Of a DNA stretch of 64,000 nucleotides, positions 23,589 to 32,876 are shown piece after piece. This DNA is from Pseudomonas sp. JAI120. Lineage in GTDB: Bacteria > Pseudomonadota > Gammaproteobacteria > Pseudomonadales > Pseudomonadaceae. A program made the position numbers and the translations under genes. Numbering within the stretch: position 1 is the first letter of the stretch; the number at the start of each line of letters is the position of its first letter. The stretch spans positions 434,001-498,000 of the forward strand of contig NZ_JACHCZ010000004.1 in NCBI RefSeq assembly GCF_014207255.1. The letters run 5' to 3'. The notes beneath the pieces are model-generated. The model was not told the origin of the DNA and ran no database searches. It saw only the letters and a program-made list of their open reading frames with translations.

Positions 23589-24454
23589 AAATCCTGATCA
23601 CCGGCCAACACGGCCAAGTCTCCCAGGCGCTGCAAACGCAGCTTCAGGGCCTGGGCAAACTGATTGTGCTTGGCCGCGAACAACTCGATCTGGCCGACGC
23701 CGAGCGCATCCGCCAGCAGGTGCGCGCCCACCGCCCCGACCTGATCATCAACGCCGCCGCCCACACGGCTGTGGATCAAGCTGAAAGCGAAGCGGACCTC
23801 GCCTTCGCCCTCAACGCCATCGCCCCCGGTGTTCTCGCCGAGGAAGCCAAGGCCCTGGAAAGCCCGTTGATCCACTACTCCACCGACTACGTGTTCGACG
23901 GCAGCAAGCCGGCGCCCTACACCGAAGCTGACACGCCCAGCCCCTTGGGCGTCTACGGCCAGAGCAAACTGGCCGGTGAGCGGGCGATTGCCGCAGTGGG
24001 CGGCGCACACCTGATCCTGCGCACCAGCTGGGTCTACTCCAACCACGGCAAGAACTTCCTGCTGACCATGCAGCGCCTGCTGCAGGAGAAACCCCACCTG
24101 CGCATCGTCGCCGACCAGATCGGCGCGCCGACGTGGGCCGGGACCCTTGCCGCCAGTACGCGGGTCCTGATCGAACGCTGGCAAGCGGGCAAGGCCGGGG
24201 AATGGGGCATCTACCACCTGACTGCCGAGGGTGAAACCTCGTGGTTCGGCTTTGCCCAGGCGATCGGCGAGCACCTGCGCGCCAGCGGCCGTGCCTGTGC
24301 CGAACTGGAGGCGATCCCGTCCAGCGCCTACCCGACGCCCGCCCGGCGCCCGCTGAACTCACGCCTCGATTGCAGCCACCTGCGCCAGCAATGGCACGTC
24401 ACTCAGCCGCTGTGGCAAGACGCACTGCGCGAGTGTCTTGCCGGGCAGCACTAG
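23585..24454 (+). CDS. rfbD: dTDP-4-dehydrorhamnose reductase
   Basis: A 289-aa NAD(P)H-dependent reductase, final step giving dTDP-L-rhamnose. ILITGQHGQVSQAL is the nucleotide-binding loop; INAAAHTAVDQAESE, HYSTDYVFDGSKPAPY and YGQSKLAGE (YxxxK) are family signatures. Its ATG overlaps the rfbC stop by 4 bp. No glycosyltransferase or O-antigen gene follows; instead the two-component genes dctBD begin 36 bp later, an arrangement I recall from P. aeruginosa. Confidence 0.95.
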   Translation: MKILITGQHGQVSQALQTQLQGLGKLIVLGREQLDLADAERIRQQVRAHRPDLIINAAAHTAVDQAESEADLAFALNAIAPGVLAEEAKALESPLIHYSTDYVFDGSKPAPYTEADTPSPLGVYGQSKLAGERAIAAVGGAHLILRTSWVYSNHGKNFLLTMQRLLQEKPHLRIVADQIGAPTWAGTLAASTRVLIERWQAGKAGEWGIYHLTAEGETSWFGFAQAIGEHLRASGRACAELEAIPSSAYPTPARRPLNSRLDCSHLRQQWHVTQPLWQDALRECLAGQH

Positions 24455-24490
24455 GCATAATGCGCCTGTACCCACAGGCGCACGACTCCC

Positions 24491-26299
24491 ATGACCCCAC
24501 CCCTTCCGCGAAGACCCCGCTGGCGCAGCCTCGCCCTGTTGGCCCTGTGCCTGGCACCGCTGCTGTGGCCGCTGGAGCATTTGGCCGAGCGCTACTATCG
24601 CAGCGAACTGGCCGGGCAAAACCGCCAGACCCTCGACCTGTACGTCGCCAACCTGCTGGGCACCCTGCATCGCTATGAAGTGCTGCCGCAGATTCTAGGC
24701 GACTTGCCGGCCTTGCGCACGGCGCTGGATGCACCACAGGTAAGCACCAATCTGGTCAACGCCAACCTGCTGCTCAAGGACGTCGCCGCCCAGGCCGGGG
24801 TGGAAGTGATGTATTTGATGGACACCACCGGCAAGACCCTCGCCGCGTCCAATTGGGACAAGCAGGACAGTTTCGTCGGGCGCAACTTCTCGTTCCGGCC
24901 CTATTTCAGCGAAGCCATGGCCGGGCGCCTGGGGCGGTTTTTCGGTCTGGGCACCACTTCGGCCAAGCGCGGCTATTTCTTCGCCGCCGCCGTGCGCGAT
25001 GGCGACAAAATAATCGGCGTCCTGGTGGTCAAGGTCGACCTGGACCACACCGAAAGCCTGTGGGGCAACACGCCCGAGCAACTGCTGGTTACCGACCATA
25101 ACGGCGTGGTGATCCTCACGTCGCGTCCACAATGGCGCTTCCGTGCCACGCGGCCGCTGACCGCCGAAGAGCGCCAGGCCATCATTGCCATCCAGCCCTA
25201 CCCCACACGTGACCCGCAGCCGCTGACCCTGAGCAACAGCGCATGGCTGCGCCAATCCACCGCCATTGCCGAGACCGGCTGGAATGTGGAGATCCTTGCA
25301 CCACAATCCTTGATCAGCCGCCCGGTGCGCACGGTGGTCGCCGTGGGCGGCGCCACATTGCTGGTGTTGATGCTGCTGCTGGGCCTGTTGATGCAACGCC
25401 GTCGCCACTACCTGGAGCGTATCGCCTTCGAAGCCAAGGCCCGCCGCGAGCTGGAAATGCGTGTGGTCGAACGTACCAGCGACCTGGAAGGCCTGAACCG
25501 ACGCCTCAAACAGGAAGTGCTGGAGCGCGAACACGCCCAGCAGGAACTGGTGCGCGCCCAGGATGACCTGGTGCAGGCCGGCAAGCTGTCGGCGCTGGGC
25601 ACCATGTCGGCGAGTATCAGCCACGAACTCAATCAACCCCTGGCGGCGATCCGCAGCTATGCGGAAAACGCCGAGATCCTGCTCGACCATGAGCGCACCA
25701 GCGATGCCCGGGGCAATCTCAAGCTGATCAGCGAACTGACCGGGCGCATGGCCTCGATCATCGCGCACCTGCGCGCCTTCGCCCGGCGCGACCGCCATGC
25801 CCCGGAAAGCGTGGCCCTGCAACCGGCGCTGGACGATGCGCTGGCGCTGCTGGCCAAGCGGCGGCGGTCGATGGAAGTCGAGTTGATCCGCGATTTACCG
25901 GAAGCGACCCTGTGGGTGCAGGCCGGCGAAACCCGCTTGCGCCAGGTGCTGGGCAACCTGCTGGCCAACGCCCTCGACGCCCTCACCGAAAAAGGCCCGC
26001 CGCGCAAACTGTGGCTGAGTGCCGAAACCACCGCCCAGGGCGTCAACCTGTACATTCGCGACAATGGCCCAGGCTTTTGCATGGAAGCGTTGGGCCGTGC
26101 CAGTGAACCGTTCTACACCACCAAGACGCGCACCCAAGGCTTGGGCCTGGGCCTGGCGATCTGTGAAACCCTGATGCGTGCCTTTGGTGGCGAACTGCTG
26201 TTTGCCAACCACAAGGAAGGCGGCGCGCTGTTAACCTTGAAATTGCGCGCCGGCTCGCCGGGCGTCAGTCTGCAACCGTCCGAGGACCGCAGTGTATGA
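24491..26299 (+). CDS. dctB: DctB-type sensor histidine kinase
   Basis: A 602-aa membrane sensor of C4-dicarboxylate type. Transmembrane segments near residues 12-32 and 275-298 flank a periplasmic double-PAS-like sensor (VMYLMDTTGKTLAASNWD; GRFFGLGTTSAKRGYFFAAA). A coiled coil (about 305-365) leads to the dimerisation helix with the phosphoacceptor His378 in SHELNQPLAAIRSY, then an ATPase domain with DNGPGF and GLGLAI boxes. It should sense succinate-type acids and phosphorylate the DctD-like partner, whose ATG overlaps its stop. Transporter genes are not in the window. Confidence 0.88.
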   Translation: MTPPLPRRPRWRSLALLALCLAPLLWPLEHLAERYYRSELAGQNRQTLDLYVANLLGTLHRYEVLPQILGDLPALRTALDAPQVSTNLVNANLLLKDVAAQAGVEVMYLMDTTGKTLAASNWDKQDSFVGRNFSFRPYFSEAMAGRLGRFFGLGTTSAKRGYFFAAAVRDGDKIIGVLVVKVDLDHTESLWGNTPEQLLVTDHNGVVILTSRPQWRFRATRPLTAEERQAIIAIQPYPTRDPQPLTLSNSAWLRQSTAIAETGWNVEILAPQSLISRPVRTVVAVGGATLLVLMLLLGLLMQRRRHYLERIAFEAKARRELEMRVVERTSDLEGLNRRLKQEVLEREHAQQELVRAQDDLVQAGKLSALGTMSASISHELNQPLAAIRSYAENAEILLDHERTSDARGNLKLISELTGRMASIIAHLRAFARRDRHAPESVALQPALDDALALLAKRRRSMEVELIRDLPEATLWVQAGETRLRQVLGNLLANALDALTEKGPPRKLWLSAETTAQGVNLYIRDNGPGFCMEALGRASEPFYTTKTRTQGLGLGLAICETLMRAFGGELLFANHKEGGALLTLKLRAGSPGVSLQPSEDRSV

Positions 26300-27672
26300 G
26301 TATCGATAACCAGATTCAGGTGGTGTTGATCGACGACGATCCACACTTGCGTCAGGCCCTGTGCCAGACCCTGGACCTGGCCGGGCTGAAAGTCCTGACC
26401 CTGGGCGAAGCCACCGGCCTCACCGCGCGCCTGTCGCGGGATTGGCCGGGCGTGGTGGTCAGCGATATCCGCATGCCCGGCATGGACGGCCTGGAGCTGC
26501 TGGCCGATCTGCACGCCCAGGATCCGGACCTGCCGGTGCTGCTGATCACCGGCCACGGCGACGTGCCGTTGGCGGTGCAGGCCATGCGCGCGGGGGCCTA
26601 TGACTTCCTCGAGAAACCCTTCTCCAGCGACGCCCTGCTCGACAGCGTGCGCCGCGCCCTGGCCCTGCGCCGATTGGTACTCGACAACCGCAGCCTGCGC
26701 CTGGCCCTCAGTGACCGCCAGCAGTTGAGCACGCGCCTTGTTGGGCACTCCCCGCAAATGCTGCGCCTGCGCGAGCAGATCGGCGCCCTGGCCGCGACCC
26801 GTGCCGATGTGCTGATCCTCGGTGAAACCGGCGCTGGCAAGGAAGTGGTGGCCCGCGCGCTGCACGACCTGTCGAGCCGGCGCACCGGGCCGTTTGTGGC
26901 GATCAATGCCGGGGCGTTGGCCGAATCGGTGGTGGAAAGTGAACTGTTCGGCCATGAGCCCGGCGCCTTTACCGGCGCGCAAAAACGCCGCATCGGCAAG
27001 TTCGAATTCGCCAATGGCGGCACGTTGTTCCTCGATGAAATCGAAAGCATGAGCCTGGACGTACAGGTCAAGCTGCTGCGCCTGTTACAGGAGCGTGTGG
27101 TGGAGCGCCTCGGCGGCAATCAGCTGATCCCGCTGGATATCCGCATCATCGCCGCCACCAAGGAAGACCTGCGCCAGGCCGCCGACCAGGGCCGCTTCCG
27201 TGCCGACTTGTATTACCGCCTCAACGTCGCGCCATTGCGCATTCCGCCACTGCGCGAGCGCGGTGAAGACGCGCTGATGCTGTTCCAGCACTTCGCCGAC
27301 GAAGCCAGCAGCCGCCACGGCCTACCGTTGCACGAGTTGCAACCGGGCCAACGCGCGCTGCTGTTACGCCACAATTGGCCGGGCAATGTGCGCGAATTGC
27401 AGAACGCCGCCGAGCGCTTTGCCTTGGGCCTGGAGTTGGCGCTGGACAACACGCCGGACAGTCCCGCCAGCAGCGTGCTGACTTCCACGCCGGGCGGCTT
27501 GAGCGAGCAGGTCGAGCAGTTCGAAAAAAGCCTGATCGCCGCCGAACTGACCCGCCCCCACAGCTCCATGCGCAGCCTCGCCGAAGCACTCGGCGTACCG
27601 CGCAAGACCCTGCACGACAAACTGCGCAAACACGGCCTGAACTTCGCCAACCAAAGCGCTGACGACGAATGA
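26296..27672 (+). CDS. dctD: DctD-type sigma54-dependent response regulator
   Basis: A 458-aa NtrC-family activator. The receiver domain carries phosphoacceptor Asp57 in VVSDIRMPGMDG. The central AAA+ domain has Walker A GETGAGKE from residue 176, the sigma54-contact loop GAFTGA and Walker B FLDEIESM. The C-terminal Fis-type helix-turn-helix is SLAEALGVPRKTLHDKLRKH. Phosphorylation by the DctB partner should let it activate sigma54 promoters for C4-dicarboxylate uptake. It overlaps dctB by 4 bp. Confidence 0.9.
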   Translation: MSIDNQIQVVLIDDDPHLRQALCQTLDLAGLKVLTLGEATGLTARLSRDWPGVVVSDIRMPGMDGLELLADLHAQDPDLPVLLITGHGDVPLAVQAMRAGAYDFLEKPFSSDALLDSVRRALALRRLVLDNRSLRLALSDRQQLSTRLVGHSPQMLRLREQIGALAATRADVLILGETGAGKEVVARALHDLSSRRTGPFVAINAGALAESVVESELFGHEPGAFTGAQKRRIGKFEFANGGTLFLDEIESMSLDVQVKLLRLLQERVVERLGGNQLIPLDIRIIAATKEDLRQAADQGRFRADLYYRLNVAPLRIPPLRERGEDALMLFQHFADEASSRHGLPLHELQPGQRALLLRHNWPGNVRELQNAAERFALGLELALDNTPDSPASSVLTSTPGGLSEQVEQFEKSLIAAELTRPHSSMRSLAEALGVPRKTLHDKLRKHGLNFANQSADDE

Positions 27673-27698
27673 CCCTGCCCACCCATCAAGAGGCCCCC

Positions 27699-28154
27699 AT
27701 GAGCCGCGACAGCCGTTACCTGGAATCCATCCTCCACCACGACATCCCCCTGACCCGCGAAATGGGCCTCAAGGTGCTCGACTGGCAAGACGGGCAACTG
27801 CGGCTGCACCTGCCCCTGCAAGCCAATATCAACCACAAGAGCACCATGTTCGGCGGCAGCCTCTATTGCGGTGCGGTGCTGGCGGGTTGGGGCTGGATGC
27901 ACCTGCAACTGCGCGAGGAAGGGATTGAAGACGGGCATATCGTGATTCAGGAAGGGCAGATCAGCTATCCACTGCCGGTGACGCAAGATGCGACCGCCCT
28001 TTGCGCGGCGCCGGAGGAGAAGGTGTGGAAGCGCTTTTTAGCGACCTACAAGCGCTATGGCCGGGCGCGGCTGACGTTGGACACGTGGATCGTGAATGAG
28101 GGCAGTGAAGAGCGGGCCGTTACGTTCACCGGCCAATACGTCCTGCACCGCTAG
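27699..28154 (+). CDS. Putative thioesterase (YiiD C-terminal-like hotdog domain)
   Basis: A 151-aa single-domain hotdog-fold protein: NINHKSTMFGGSLYCGAVLAGWGWM is the central helix region of the PF09500-type putative thioesterases. The substrate is unknown, presumably an acyl-CoA or acyl-ACP. I chose 27699, preceded by AAGAGG at 5-6 nt, over the ATG at 27669 that overlaps the dctD stop but has no ribosome-binding site. It is downstream of dctD on the same strand and may be read through from it, but function does not suggest a link. Confidence 0.75.
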   Translation: MSRDSRYLESILHHDIPLTREMGLKVLDWQDGQLRLHLPLQANINHKSTMFGGSLYCGAVLAGWGWMHLQLREEGIEDGHIVIQEGQISYPLPVTQDATALCAAPEEKVWKRFLATYKRYGRARLTLDTWIVNEGSEERAVTFTGQYVLHR

Positions 28155-28174
28155 AAGCCAATACACAAAAAAAT

Positions 28175-28205
28175 TTGGGAGGGGGCAAGCCCGCTCCCAC
28201 ATTTT
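28175..28205. repeat. REP-type hairpin
   Basis: TTGGGAGGGGGCAAGCCCGCTCCCAC forms an imperfect stem between the convergent thioesterase and cysQ genes. It may also act as a terminator. Confidence 0.75.
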
Positions 28206-28219
28206 GATCGGCTGAGATA

Positions 28220-29056
28220 TTAAGAGCGGGCCAGGGTCAGCAAGCGCTCACGCCACGCCGCCTTCGCCGGCAACGCCAGGAAAAACGGATTCAACAACGA
28301 TGCCCGCGCCGGATAGCTGAACGGCTCGCCACTCAACTCCAGCACCTCGCCGCCCGCCCCTTCCAATACGCCCTGCGCCGCCGCCGTATCCCACTGCGAA
28401 GTCGGCGCCAGGCGCGGGTAGCAATCGGCACTGCCCTCAGCCAACAGGCAGAACTTCAACGAACTGCCGATATTCGCCAGCTTCAACTTACCCAATCCTT
28501 CGCTCAACCCGTCCAGCAAACGCTCTTGCTCGGGGCTGGTATGCCGGCGGCTGGCAACCACGGTAAACGCCTCACCCATTGCCGGCGCCTCGCGCACCTG
28601 GATCTGCCTGGGCGCTTCGTTCACATCGGAGCGCCACGCCCCCAGGCCGGCACCCCCGAAGTAGCAACGGCCACTGGTGGGCATGGATACCACACCGAAC
28701 ACCACGCGGCCCTGTTCGACCAGGGCAATATTGACGGTGAACTCTTCGCTGCCGGCGATAAATTCCTTGGTGCCATCCAGCGGGTCCACCAGCCACCAAC
28801 GCTGCCAGCCGGCACGTACGCTCTGGTCGATGTCGGCGTCTTCTTCAGACAGCACCGGGATACTCGGGTCCAGTGCGGTAAGGCCTGCGAGAATCAGATG
28901 GTGGGCGGCCAGGTCGGCCGCCGTGACCGGCGAATCATCGGCCTTGGAGGTCACCGCCACATCGGCGCGCCAATACGGCAGGATCACTTCACCCGCCTGG
29001 CGAGCCAGCTCGATCACAGGGGCGATATACGGGTGGCCTAAAAACAGTTCGCTCAT
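28220..29056 (-). CDS. cysQ: 3'(2'),5'-bisphosphate nucleotidase
   Basis: A 278-aa inositol-monophosphatase-fold enzyme that removes the 3'-phosphate of PAP/PAPS, recycling the by-product of sulfate assimilation. Metal-site motifs are SEEDADID, WWLVDPLDGTKEF and the C-terminal QWDTAAAQGVLEGAGG. Its ATG overlaps the nudE stop by 4 bp, so cysQ is second in a nudE-cysQ operon, a common pairing in gammaproteobacteria. Confidence 0.95.
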   Translation of the reverse strand: MSELFLGHPYIAPVIELARQAGEVILPYWRADVAVTSKADDSPVTAADLAAHHLILAGLTALDPSIPVLSEEDADIDQSVRAGWQRWWLVDPLDGTKEFIAGSEEFTVNIALVEQGRVVFGVVSMPTSGRCYFGGAGLGAWRSDVNEAPRQIQVREAPAMGEAFTVVASRRHTSPEQERLLDGLSEGLGKLKLANIGSSLKFCLLAEGSADCYPRLAPTSQWDTAAAQGVLEGAGGEVLELSGEPFSYPARASLLNPFFLALPAKAAWRERLLTLARS

Positions 29057-29619
29057 GGGGTAAACGCTCCACGCTGAATCAACAAATCTCGTACCAGGTA
29101 CAGCGCGGCCAGGGCGCGGCCTTCGCTGAATTGCTCGTTTTGCGCAAGCTGCGACAGCTCGCGCAGGTTGACCCGCTCCACGCGCATCGGCTCGGGCTCA
29201 TCGCCTTCCAGGCGTTCTTCATAGAGTTCGGTGGCGAGCACCACCTGGATTTTCTGGCTCATGTAGCCAGGGGACAACGACAGTTCGGTAATGTGCTCCA
29301 GCTGCCGTGCGCCGTAGCCGGCTTCTTCCTTGAGCTCACGGTCAGCCGCCGCCAGCACGTCTTCACCCGGCTCGATCAGGCCCTTGGGCAAGGACAGCTC
29401 ATATTCATCAGTGCCGCCGCAGTACTCCTCAACCAGCAACGCATGATCCTCGTCGATCATCGCCACAATCATCACCGCGCCGTAACCGGCACCGCGGCCT
29501 ACCAGGCGCTCGTAGGTCCGTTCAACGCCATTGGAAAAGCGCAATTGCACTTCCTCCACGCGAAACAAACGGCTACTGGCGACTATTTCGCGGGCGAGGA
29601 CGGTGGGTTTCTGGCGCAT
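29053..29619 (-). CDS. nudE: ADP compounds hydrolase NudE
   Basis: A 188-aa Nudix hydrolase acting on ADP-ribose, NADH and diadenosine polyphosphates. The Nudix box is GLIEPGEDVL followed by RELKEEAGYG, and SLSPGYMSQKIQVVLA is typical of the NudE subgroup. It is the first gene of the nudE-cysQ pair and divergent from yrfG, with 87 bp between starts. Confidence 0.94.
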   Translation of the reverse strand: MRQKPTVLAREIVASSRLFRVEEVQLRFSNGVERTYERLVGRGAGYGAVMIVAMIDEDHALLVEEYCGGTDEYELSLPKGLIEPGEDVLAAADRELKEEAGYGARQLEHITELSLSPGYMSQKIQVVLATELYEERLEGDEPEPMRVERVNLRELSQLAQNEQFSEGRALAALYLVRDLLIQRGAFTP

Positions 29620-29706
29620 AAGCGGCTCCTTGGCGTGATCGGGTTACTATACCGTGGCTTTTCCGATTGTCTGTGTCGGATATCTTTACTTACATGAGAC
29701 CGCACC

Positions 29707-30369
29707 ATGCCCTCTTTGCCCTGGCACGCCATCGACACTGTCCTGCTAGACATGGACGGCACCCTGCTCGACCTGCATTACGACAACCACTTCTGGATGG
29801 AGCACCTGCCCCAGCGTTACGCCGAGTTGCACGGGGTGAGCCGGGCCATGGCCGAGATGGAGTTGCAGCCTCTGTTCGAGCGTAACGCCGGACAGTTGCA
29901 ATGGTATTGCCTGGACTTCTGGAGTGCGGAACTGAACATCCCGGTACGCGAACTCAAGCTGGAAACCGCCCACCTGATCGCCCTGCGCCCGGATGCCGAC
30001 ACCTTCCTGACGGCGATCAAACAGGCCGGCAAGCGCGTGATCCTGATCACCAACGCCCATCGTGATTCGCTGTCGTTGAAGTTGGAACGCATTGAACTGG
30101 CGCCGTATTTCGAGCGATTGATCAGCTCCCACGACTATGGTTTCGCCAAGGAAAACCCACAGTTCTGGGATGCCTTGCAAGCCGACATCCAGTTCGACCC
30201 GGCGCGCAGCCTGTTTATCGACGATACCTTGCCGATCCTGCGCAGTGCCCAGGCGTTTGGTGTGGGGCACTTGTTGGCGGTGAAAGAGCCGGACAGCAAA
30301 AAAGGGCCGAAGGACACGGGCGAGTTTGCAGCAGTTGGTGACTACCGCGATCTCATTGTCGGGCTCTGA
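29707..30369 (+). CDS. yrfG: GMP/IMP nucleotidase (HAD family)
   Basis: A 220-aa HAD-superfamily phosphatase. Motif I is LLDMDGTLLDL (residues about 11-21), motif II ILITNAHRDS and motif IV FIDDTLPIL. The long cap beginning HYDNHFWMEHLPQRYAE matches YrfG, which dephosphorylates GMP and IMP. It is divergent from nudE; the trio cysQ-nudE-yrfG is conserved in pseudomonads as far as I recall. Confidence 0.92.
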   Translation: MPSLPWHAIDTVLLDMDGTLLDLHYDNHFWMEHLPQRYAELHGVSRAMAEMELQPLFERNAGQLQWYCLDFWSAELNIPVRELKLETAHLIALRPDADTFLTAIKQAGKRVILITNAHRDSLSLKLERIELAPYFERLISSHDYGFAKENPQFWDALQADIQFDPARSLFIDDTLPILRSAQAFGVGHLLAVKEPDSKKGPKDTGEFAAVGDYRDLIVGL

Positions 30370-30371
30370 GC

Positions 30372-30467
30372 AAATGTGGGAGGGGGCTTGCTCCCGATAG
30401 CGGTGCATCAGTCACCTTGATGTCGACTGACACTCCGCCATCGGGAGCAAGCCCCCTCCCACATTTT
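30372..30467. repeat. Inverted REP pair (BIME)
   Basis: GTGGGAGGGGGCTTGCTCCC at the left is mirrored by GGGAGCAAGCCCCCTCCCAC at the right, with about 50 bp of loop holding a smaller stem. It lies between the convergent yrfG and lysM genes. Confidence 0.92.
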
Positions 30468-30478
30468 TACTTTGTGTA

Positions 30479-30919
30479 TTACTCAGGAATACGCAACGTC
30501 TGCCCTGGGTAAATCTTGTCTGGATGGGACAACAGCGGCTTGTTGGCCTCGAAGATCTTGTTGTACAGGTTGGCGTTGCCATACACCGTCAGGGAAATTG
30601 CGCTGAGGGTGTCGCCCTTTTTCACCACGACGAAGCGGGCGGCGGCAACCGCCGGGCCGGATACGGTGATCTGGTCATCCACACTGGCCACACCGGCAAT
30701 ATTGCCCAGCGCCAGCAGAATCTTCTCTTTCTCTTCCTGGGTCGCGACTTCGCCGGTTACGGTCACTTTGTCGCCATCCACCGTGGTCTGCACATTCGGA
30801 TTACCCAGACCCACCTTCGCCACGTGTTCCTTCAACTGCTCACTGGCGTTTGCATTACCCGGCGTCAACAGATCGATCAACTTCTCGCCGGCTTCCTTTA
30901 CAAAGCTCAAAAGACTCAT
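30479..30919 (-). CDS. lysM: BON/LysM peptidoglycan-binding protein (Kbp/YgaU-like)
   Basis: A 146-aa protein with a BON domain (about residues 25-85, NPNVQTTVDGDKVTVTGEVA) and a C-terminal LysM domain (about 95-145, VVVKKGDTLSAISLTVYGN ... NKPLLSHPDKIYPGQTLRIP). Architecture and length match E. coli Kbp (YgaU), a potassium-binding protein. There is no signal peptide, which also fits Kbp, so a cytoplasmic or unusually exported location is possible. It is monocistronic and convergent with yrfG. Confidence 0.9.
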   Translation of the reverse strand: MSLLSFVKEAGEKLIDLLTPGNANASEQLKEHVAKVGLGNPNVQTTVDGDKVTVTGEVATQEEKEKILLALGNIAGVASVDDQITVSGPAVAAARFVVVKKGDTLSAISLTVYGNANLYNKIFEANKPLLSHPDKIYPGQTLRIPE

Positions 30920-31051
30920 GGTGTGCTCTCCTTGATGTTTGATTTCCAGATGCCAAAGACTAGACCAACCCTAAACGCTTGGGTTCCAGCCCGACCAAAG
31001 ACCCAAACGCGCTAGAATCCCCCCGCCATTGGAATAAGCCCTGGAGCGAAG

Positions 31052-31939
31052 ATGGACATCAAGCAGCTGAAATTCCTCATCGCCCTCGACGAGACCCGTC
31101 ACTTCGGCCAGGCCGCGGCGCGTTGCCACATCACCCAGCCCACCCTGTCGATGCGTCTGCGCAGCCTTGAAGAAGAGCTGGACTTGCCGCTGGTCAATCG
31201 CGGCCAGCGTTTCGAAGGTTTTACCGCCCCTGGCGAACGGGTACTGGCCTGGGCACGCACGGTGCTGGCGGCCTATGACGGTTTGCAGGCCGAAGCAGCC
31301 GCCTGTCGTGGCAACCTGGTGGGTACGTTGCGCCTGGGGGTGGTGCCGTTGTCGAGCTTTGATCCACTGGCGTTGATGCAACAACTGCACAAGGAGCATC
31401 CGAGCCTGCGCTTTGAGCTCTCGGCCCTCAGTTCCGAGCAGATCCTCGAACAGTTGGCGAGCAATCGCCTGGACCTGGGCGTGTCCTACCTCGACCGCCT
31501 GGACAACGAGCGCTTCGACTCCCTGGCCCTCGGCGAAACCCGCATGGGCCTGCTTTACGACCAGCGCTATTTCAGTTTTGGCGACAAGCCGCTGAGCTGG
31601 GAGGCATTGATCGAATTGCCCCTGGGCATGCTCACCAGTGGCATGCACTTCCGTCAGTCCATCGACCACAACTTCCACAGCCGGGGCCTGCACCCGCAGC
31701 CGCTGTTACAAACCGACGCCGTGCATCAGTTGTTACAAGCTGTGCATGGCGGGCTGTGCTGCGCAGTCATGCCGCTGGACGGCGGCCTGGACGCCCTCAC
31801 CGAACATTTGCGCCTGCAACCTATCGAAGACGCCCACACCCTGGCGCGCCTGGGCCTGATCATGCGGCGCAGCGCGCCTCGCTCGGCGCTGGCGGAGGCG
31901 TGTTTCGCGCTGTTTCAGAAATCGCAAACAGAGTCTTGA
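31052..31939 (+). CDS. LysR-family transcriptional regulator
   Basis: A 295-aa LysR protein. The N-terminal winged helix is FLIALDETRHFGQAAARCHI then TQPTLSMRLRSLEEEL, and the effector domain follows (GTLRLGVVPLSSFDPLALMQ). It is transcribed in the same direction as fdhD and the YdeP-type oxidoreductase gene, 97 bp upstream of fdhD. The gap holds a large palindrome, so control of the fdhD block is a reasonable inference. LysR regulators are more often divergent from their targets, so this is not certain. Confidence 0.9.
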   Translation: MDIKQLKFLIALDETRHFGQAAARCHITQPTLSMRLRSLEEELDLPLVNRGQRFEGFTAPGERVLAWARTVLAAYDGLQAEAAACRGNLVGTLRLGVVPLSSFDPLALMQQLHKEHPSLRFELSALSSEQILEQLASNRLDLGVSYLDRLDNERFDSLALGETRMGLLYDQRYFSFGDKPLSWEALIELPLGMLTSGMHFRQSIDHNFHSRGLHPQPLLQTDAVHQLLQAVHGGLCCAVMPLDGGLDALTEHLRLQPIEDAHTLARLGLIMRRSAPRSALAEACFALFQKSQTES

Positions 31940-31958
31940 TCGACGTCATCTATCGGTA

Positions 31959-32014
31959 GATCAGTACTGGCAATTAGACGCGACGCTTTGTCGCGCCTAG
32001 TCTAAACACTGATC
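31959..32014. promoter_or_regulatory. Nested palindrome between the LysR gene and fdhD
   Basis: Outer arms GATCAGT/ACTGATC enclose a hairpin with arms TAGACGCGAC and GTCGCGCCTAGTCTA around a GCTTT loop. The 23 bp between it and the fdhD start leave room for it to be an operator for the LysR protein or a hairpin ending the LysR transcript. Confidence 0.5.
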
Positions 32015-32036
32015 AATCCGCCGGTGGTACTGCCCC

Positions 32037-32876
32037 ATGAACGCCAAGCGCCCAGCCTGCGCGGCGCCTGCTCCGGAAATGTCCGCGCCCGTCGCCAGCC
32101 AGAGCTACCAGTTTTGCAACCTTGAGCACACCGAAGTCGCCAGCACAGCCTTGGCGGAAGAAGTGGCGTTGGCGATTGCCTATAACGACATCAGCCAAGC
32201 GGTCATGCTGGTCACGCCGACGGACCTGGAAGACTTTATTGTCGGGTTCAGCATCGGCAGCGGCATTATCGCCGACGTCAGCGATATTTATGATCTGAAA
32301 CTCAGCGGTTCGGGCTCGACCCAATACGCTCAGGTGCAGATCTCCAGCCGTGCGTTCTGGAACCTCAAGCAGCAGCGCCGCCAGCTGGCAGGCACCAGCG
32401 GCTGCGGCCTGTGTGGAGTGGAAGCAGTGGAACAGGCCCTGCCGGACCTTCAAGTGCTGCCCGGCGCGCCCTTGCCGCCTGCCGAGTGGCTCGACGGCCT
32501 GCGCCAGCGCATCAGTGCGTTCCAGCCCCTGGGCCAGTACAGCGGTGCGGTGCATGCGGCCGTGTTCATGAATAACCAGGGCGAATTGCTCATGGGCCGT
32601 GAAGACATCGGCCGGCACAACGCTCTCGACAAGTTGATCGGCGCACTGATCCGCCAACAGATCCCGACCGACGGCGGGCTGGCGATTGTCACCAGCCGTT
32701 GCAGCCTCGAATTGATCCAGAAAGTCCTGCGCGCGGGCATCCAGACCCTGGTCAGCCTGTCGTCGCCCACCGGCCTGGCCCTGCAATGGGCCCGCCGGCA
32801 TAACCTCAATCTCATCCACCTGCCGCAGAAAAGTGCGCCGCGGGTCTACAGCCCTGCGATGGAGAAACAGCCGTGA
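32037..32876 (+). CDS. fdhD: Formate dehydrogenase accessory sulfurtransferase FdhD
   Basis: A 279-aa cytoplasmic protein that passes sulfur from IscS-type desulfurase to the molybdenum cofactor of formate dehydrogenases. The conserved cysteine motif is in GTSGCGLCGVEA, and FMNNQGELLMGREDIGRHNALDK is the family signature. Its last bases overlap the ATG/GTG start region of the YdeP-type gene (4 bp), linking maturation factor and client. Confidence 0.95.
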   Translation: MNAKRPACAAPAPEMSAPVASQSYQFCNLEHTEVASTALAEEVALAIAYNDISQAVMLVTPTDLEDFIVGFSIGSGIIADVSDIYDLKLSGSGSTQYAQVQISSRAFWNLKQQRRQLAGTSGCGLCGVEAVEQALPDLQVLPGAPLPPAEWLDGLRQRISAFQPLGQYSGAVHAAVFMNNQGELLMGREDIGRHNALDKLIGALIRQQIPTDGGLAIVTSRCSLELIQKVLRAGIQTLVSLSSPTGLALQWARRHNLNLIHLPQKSAPRVYSPAMEKQP

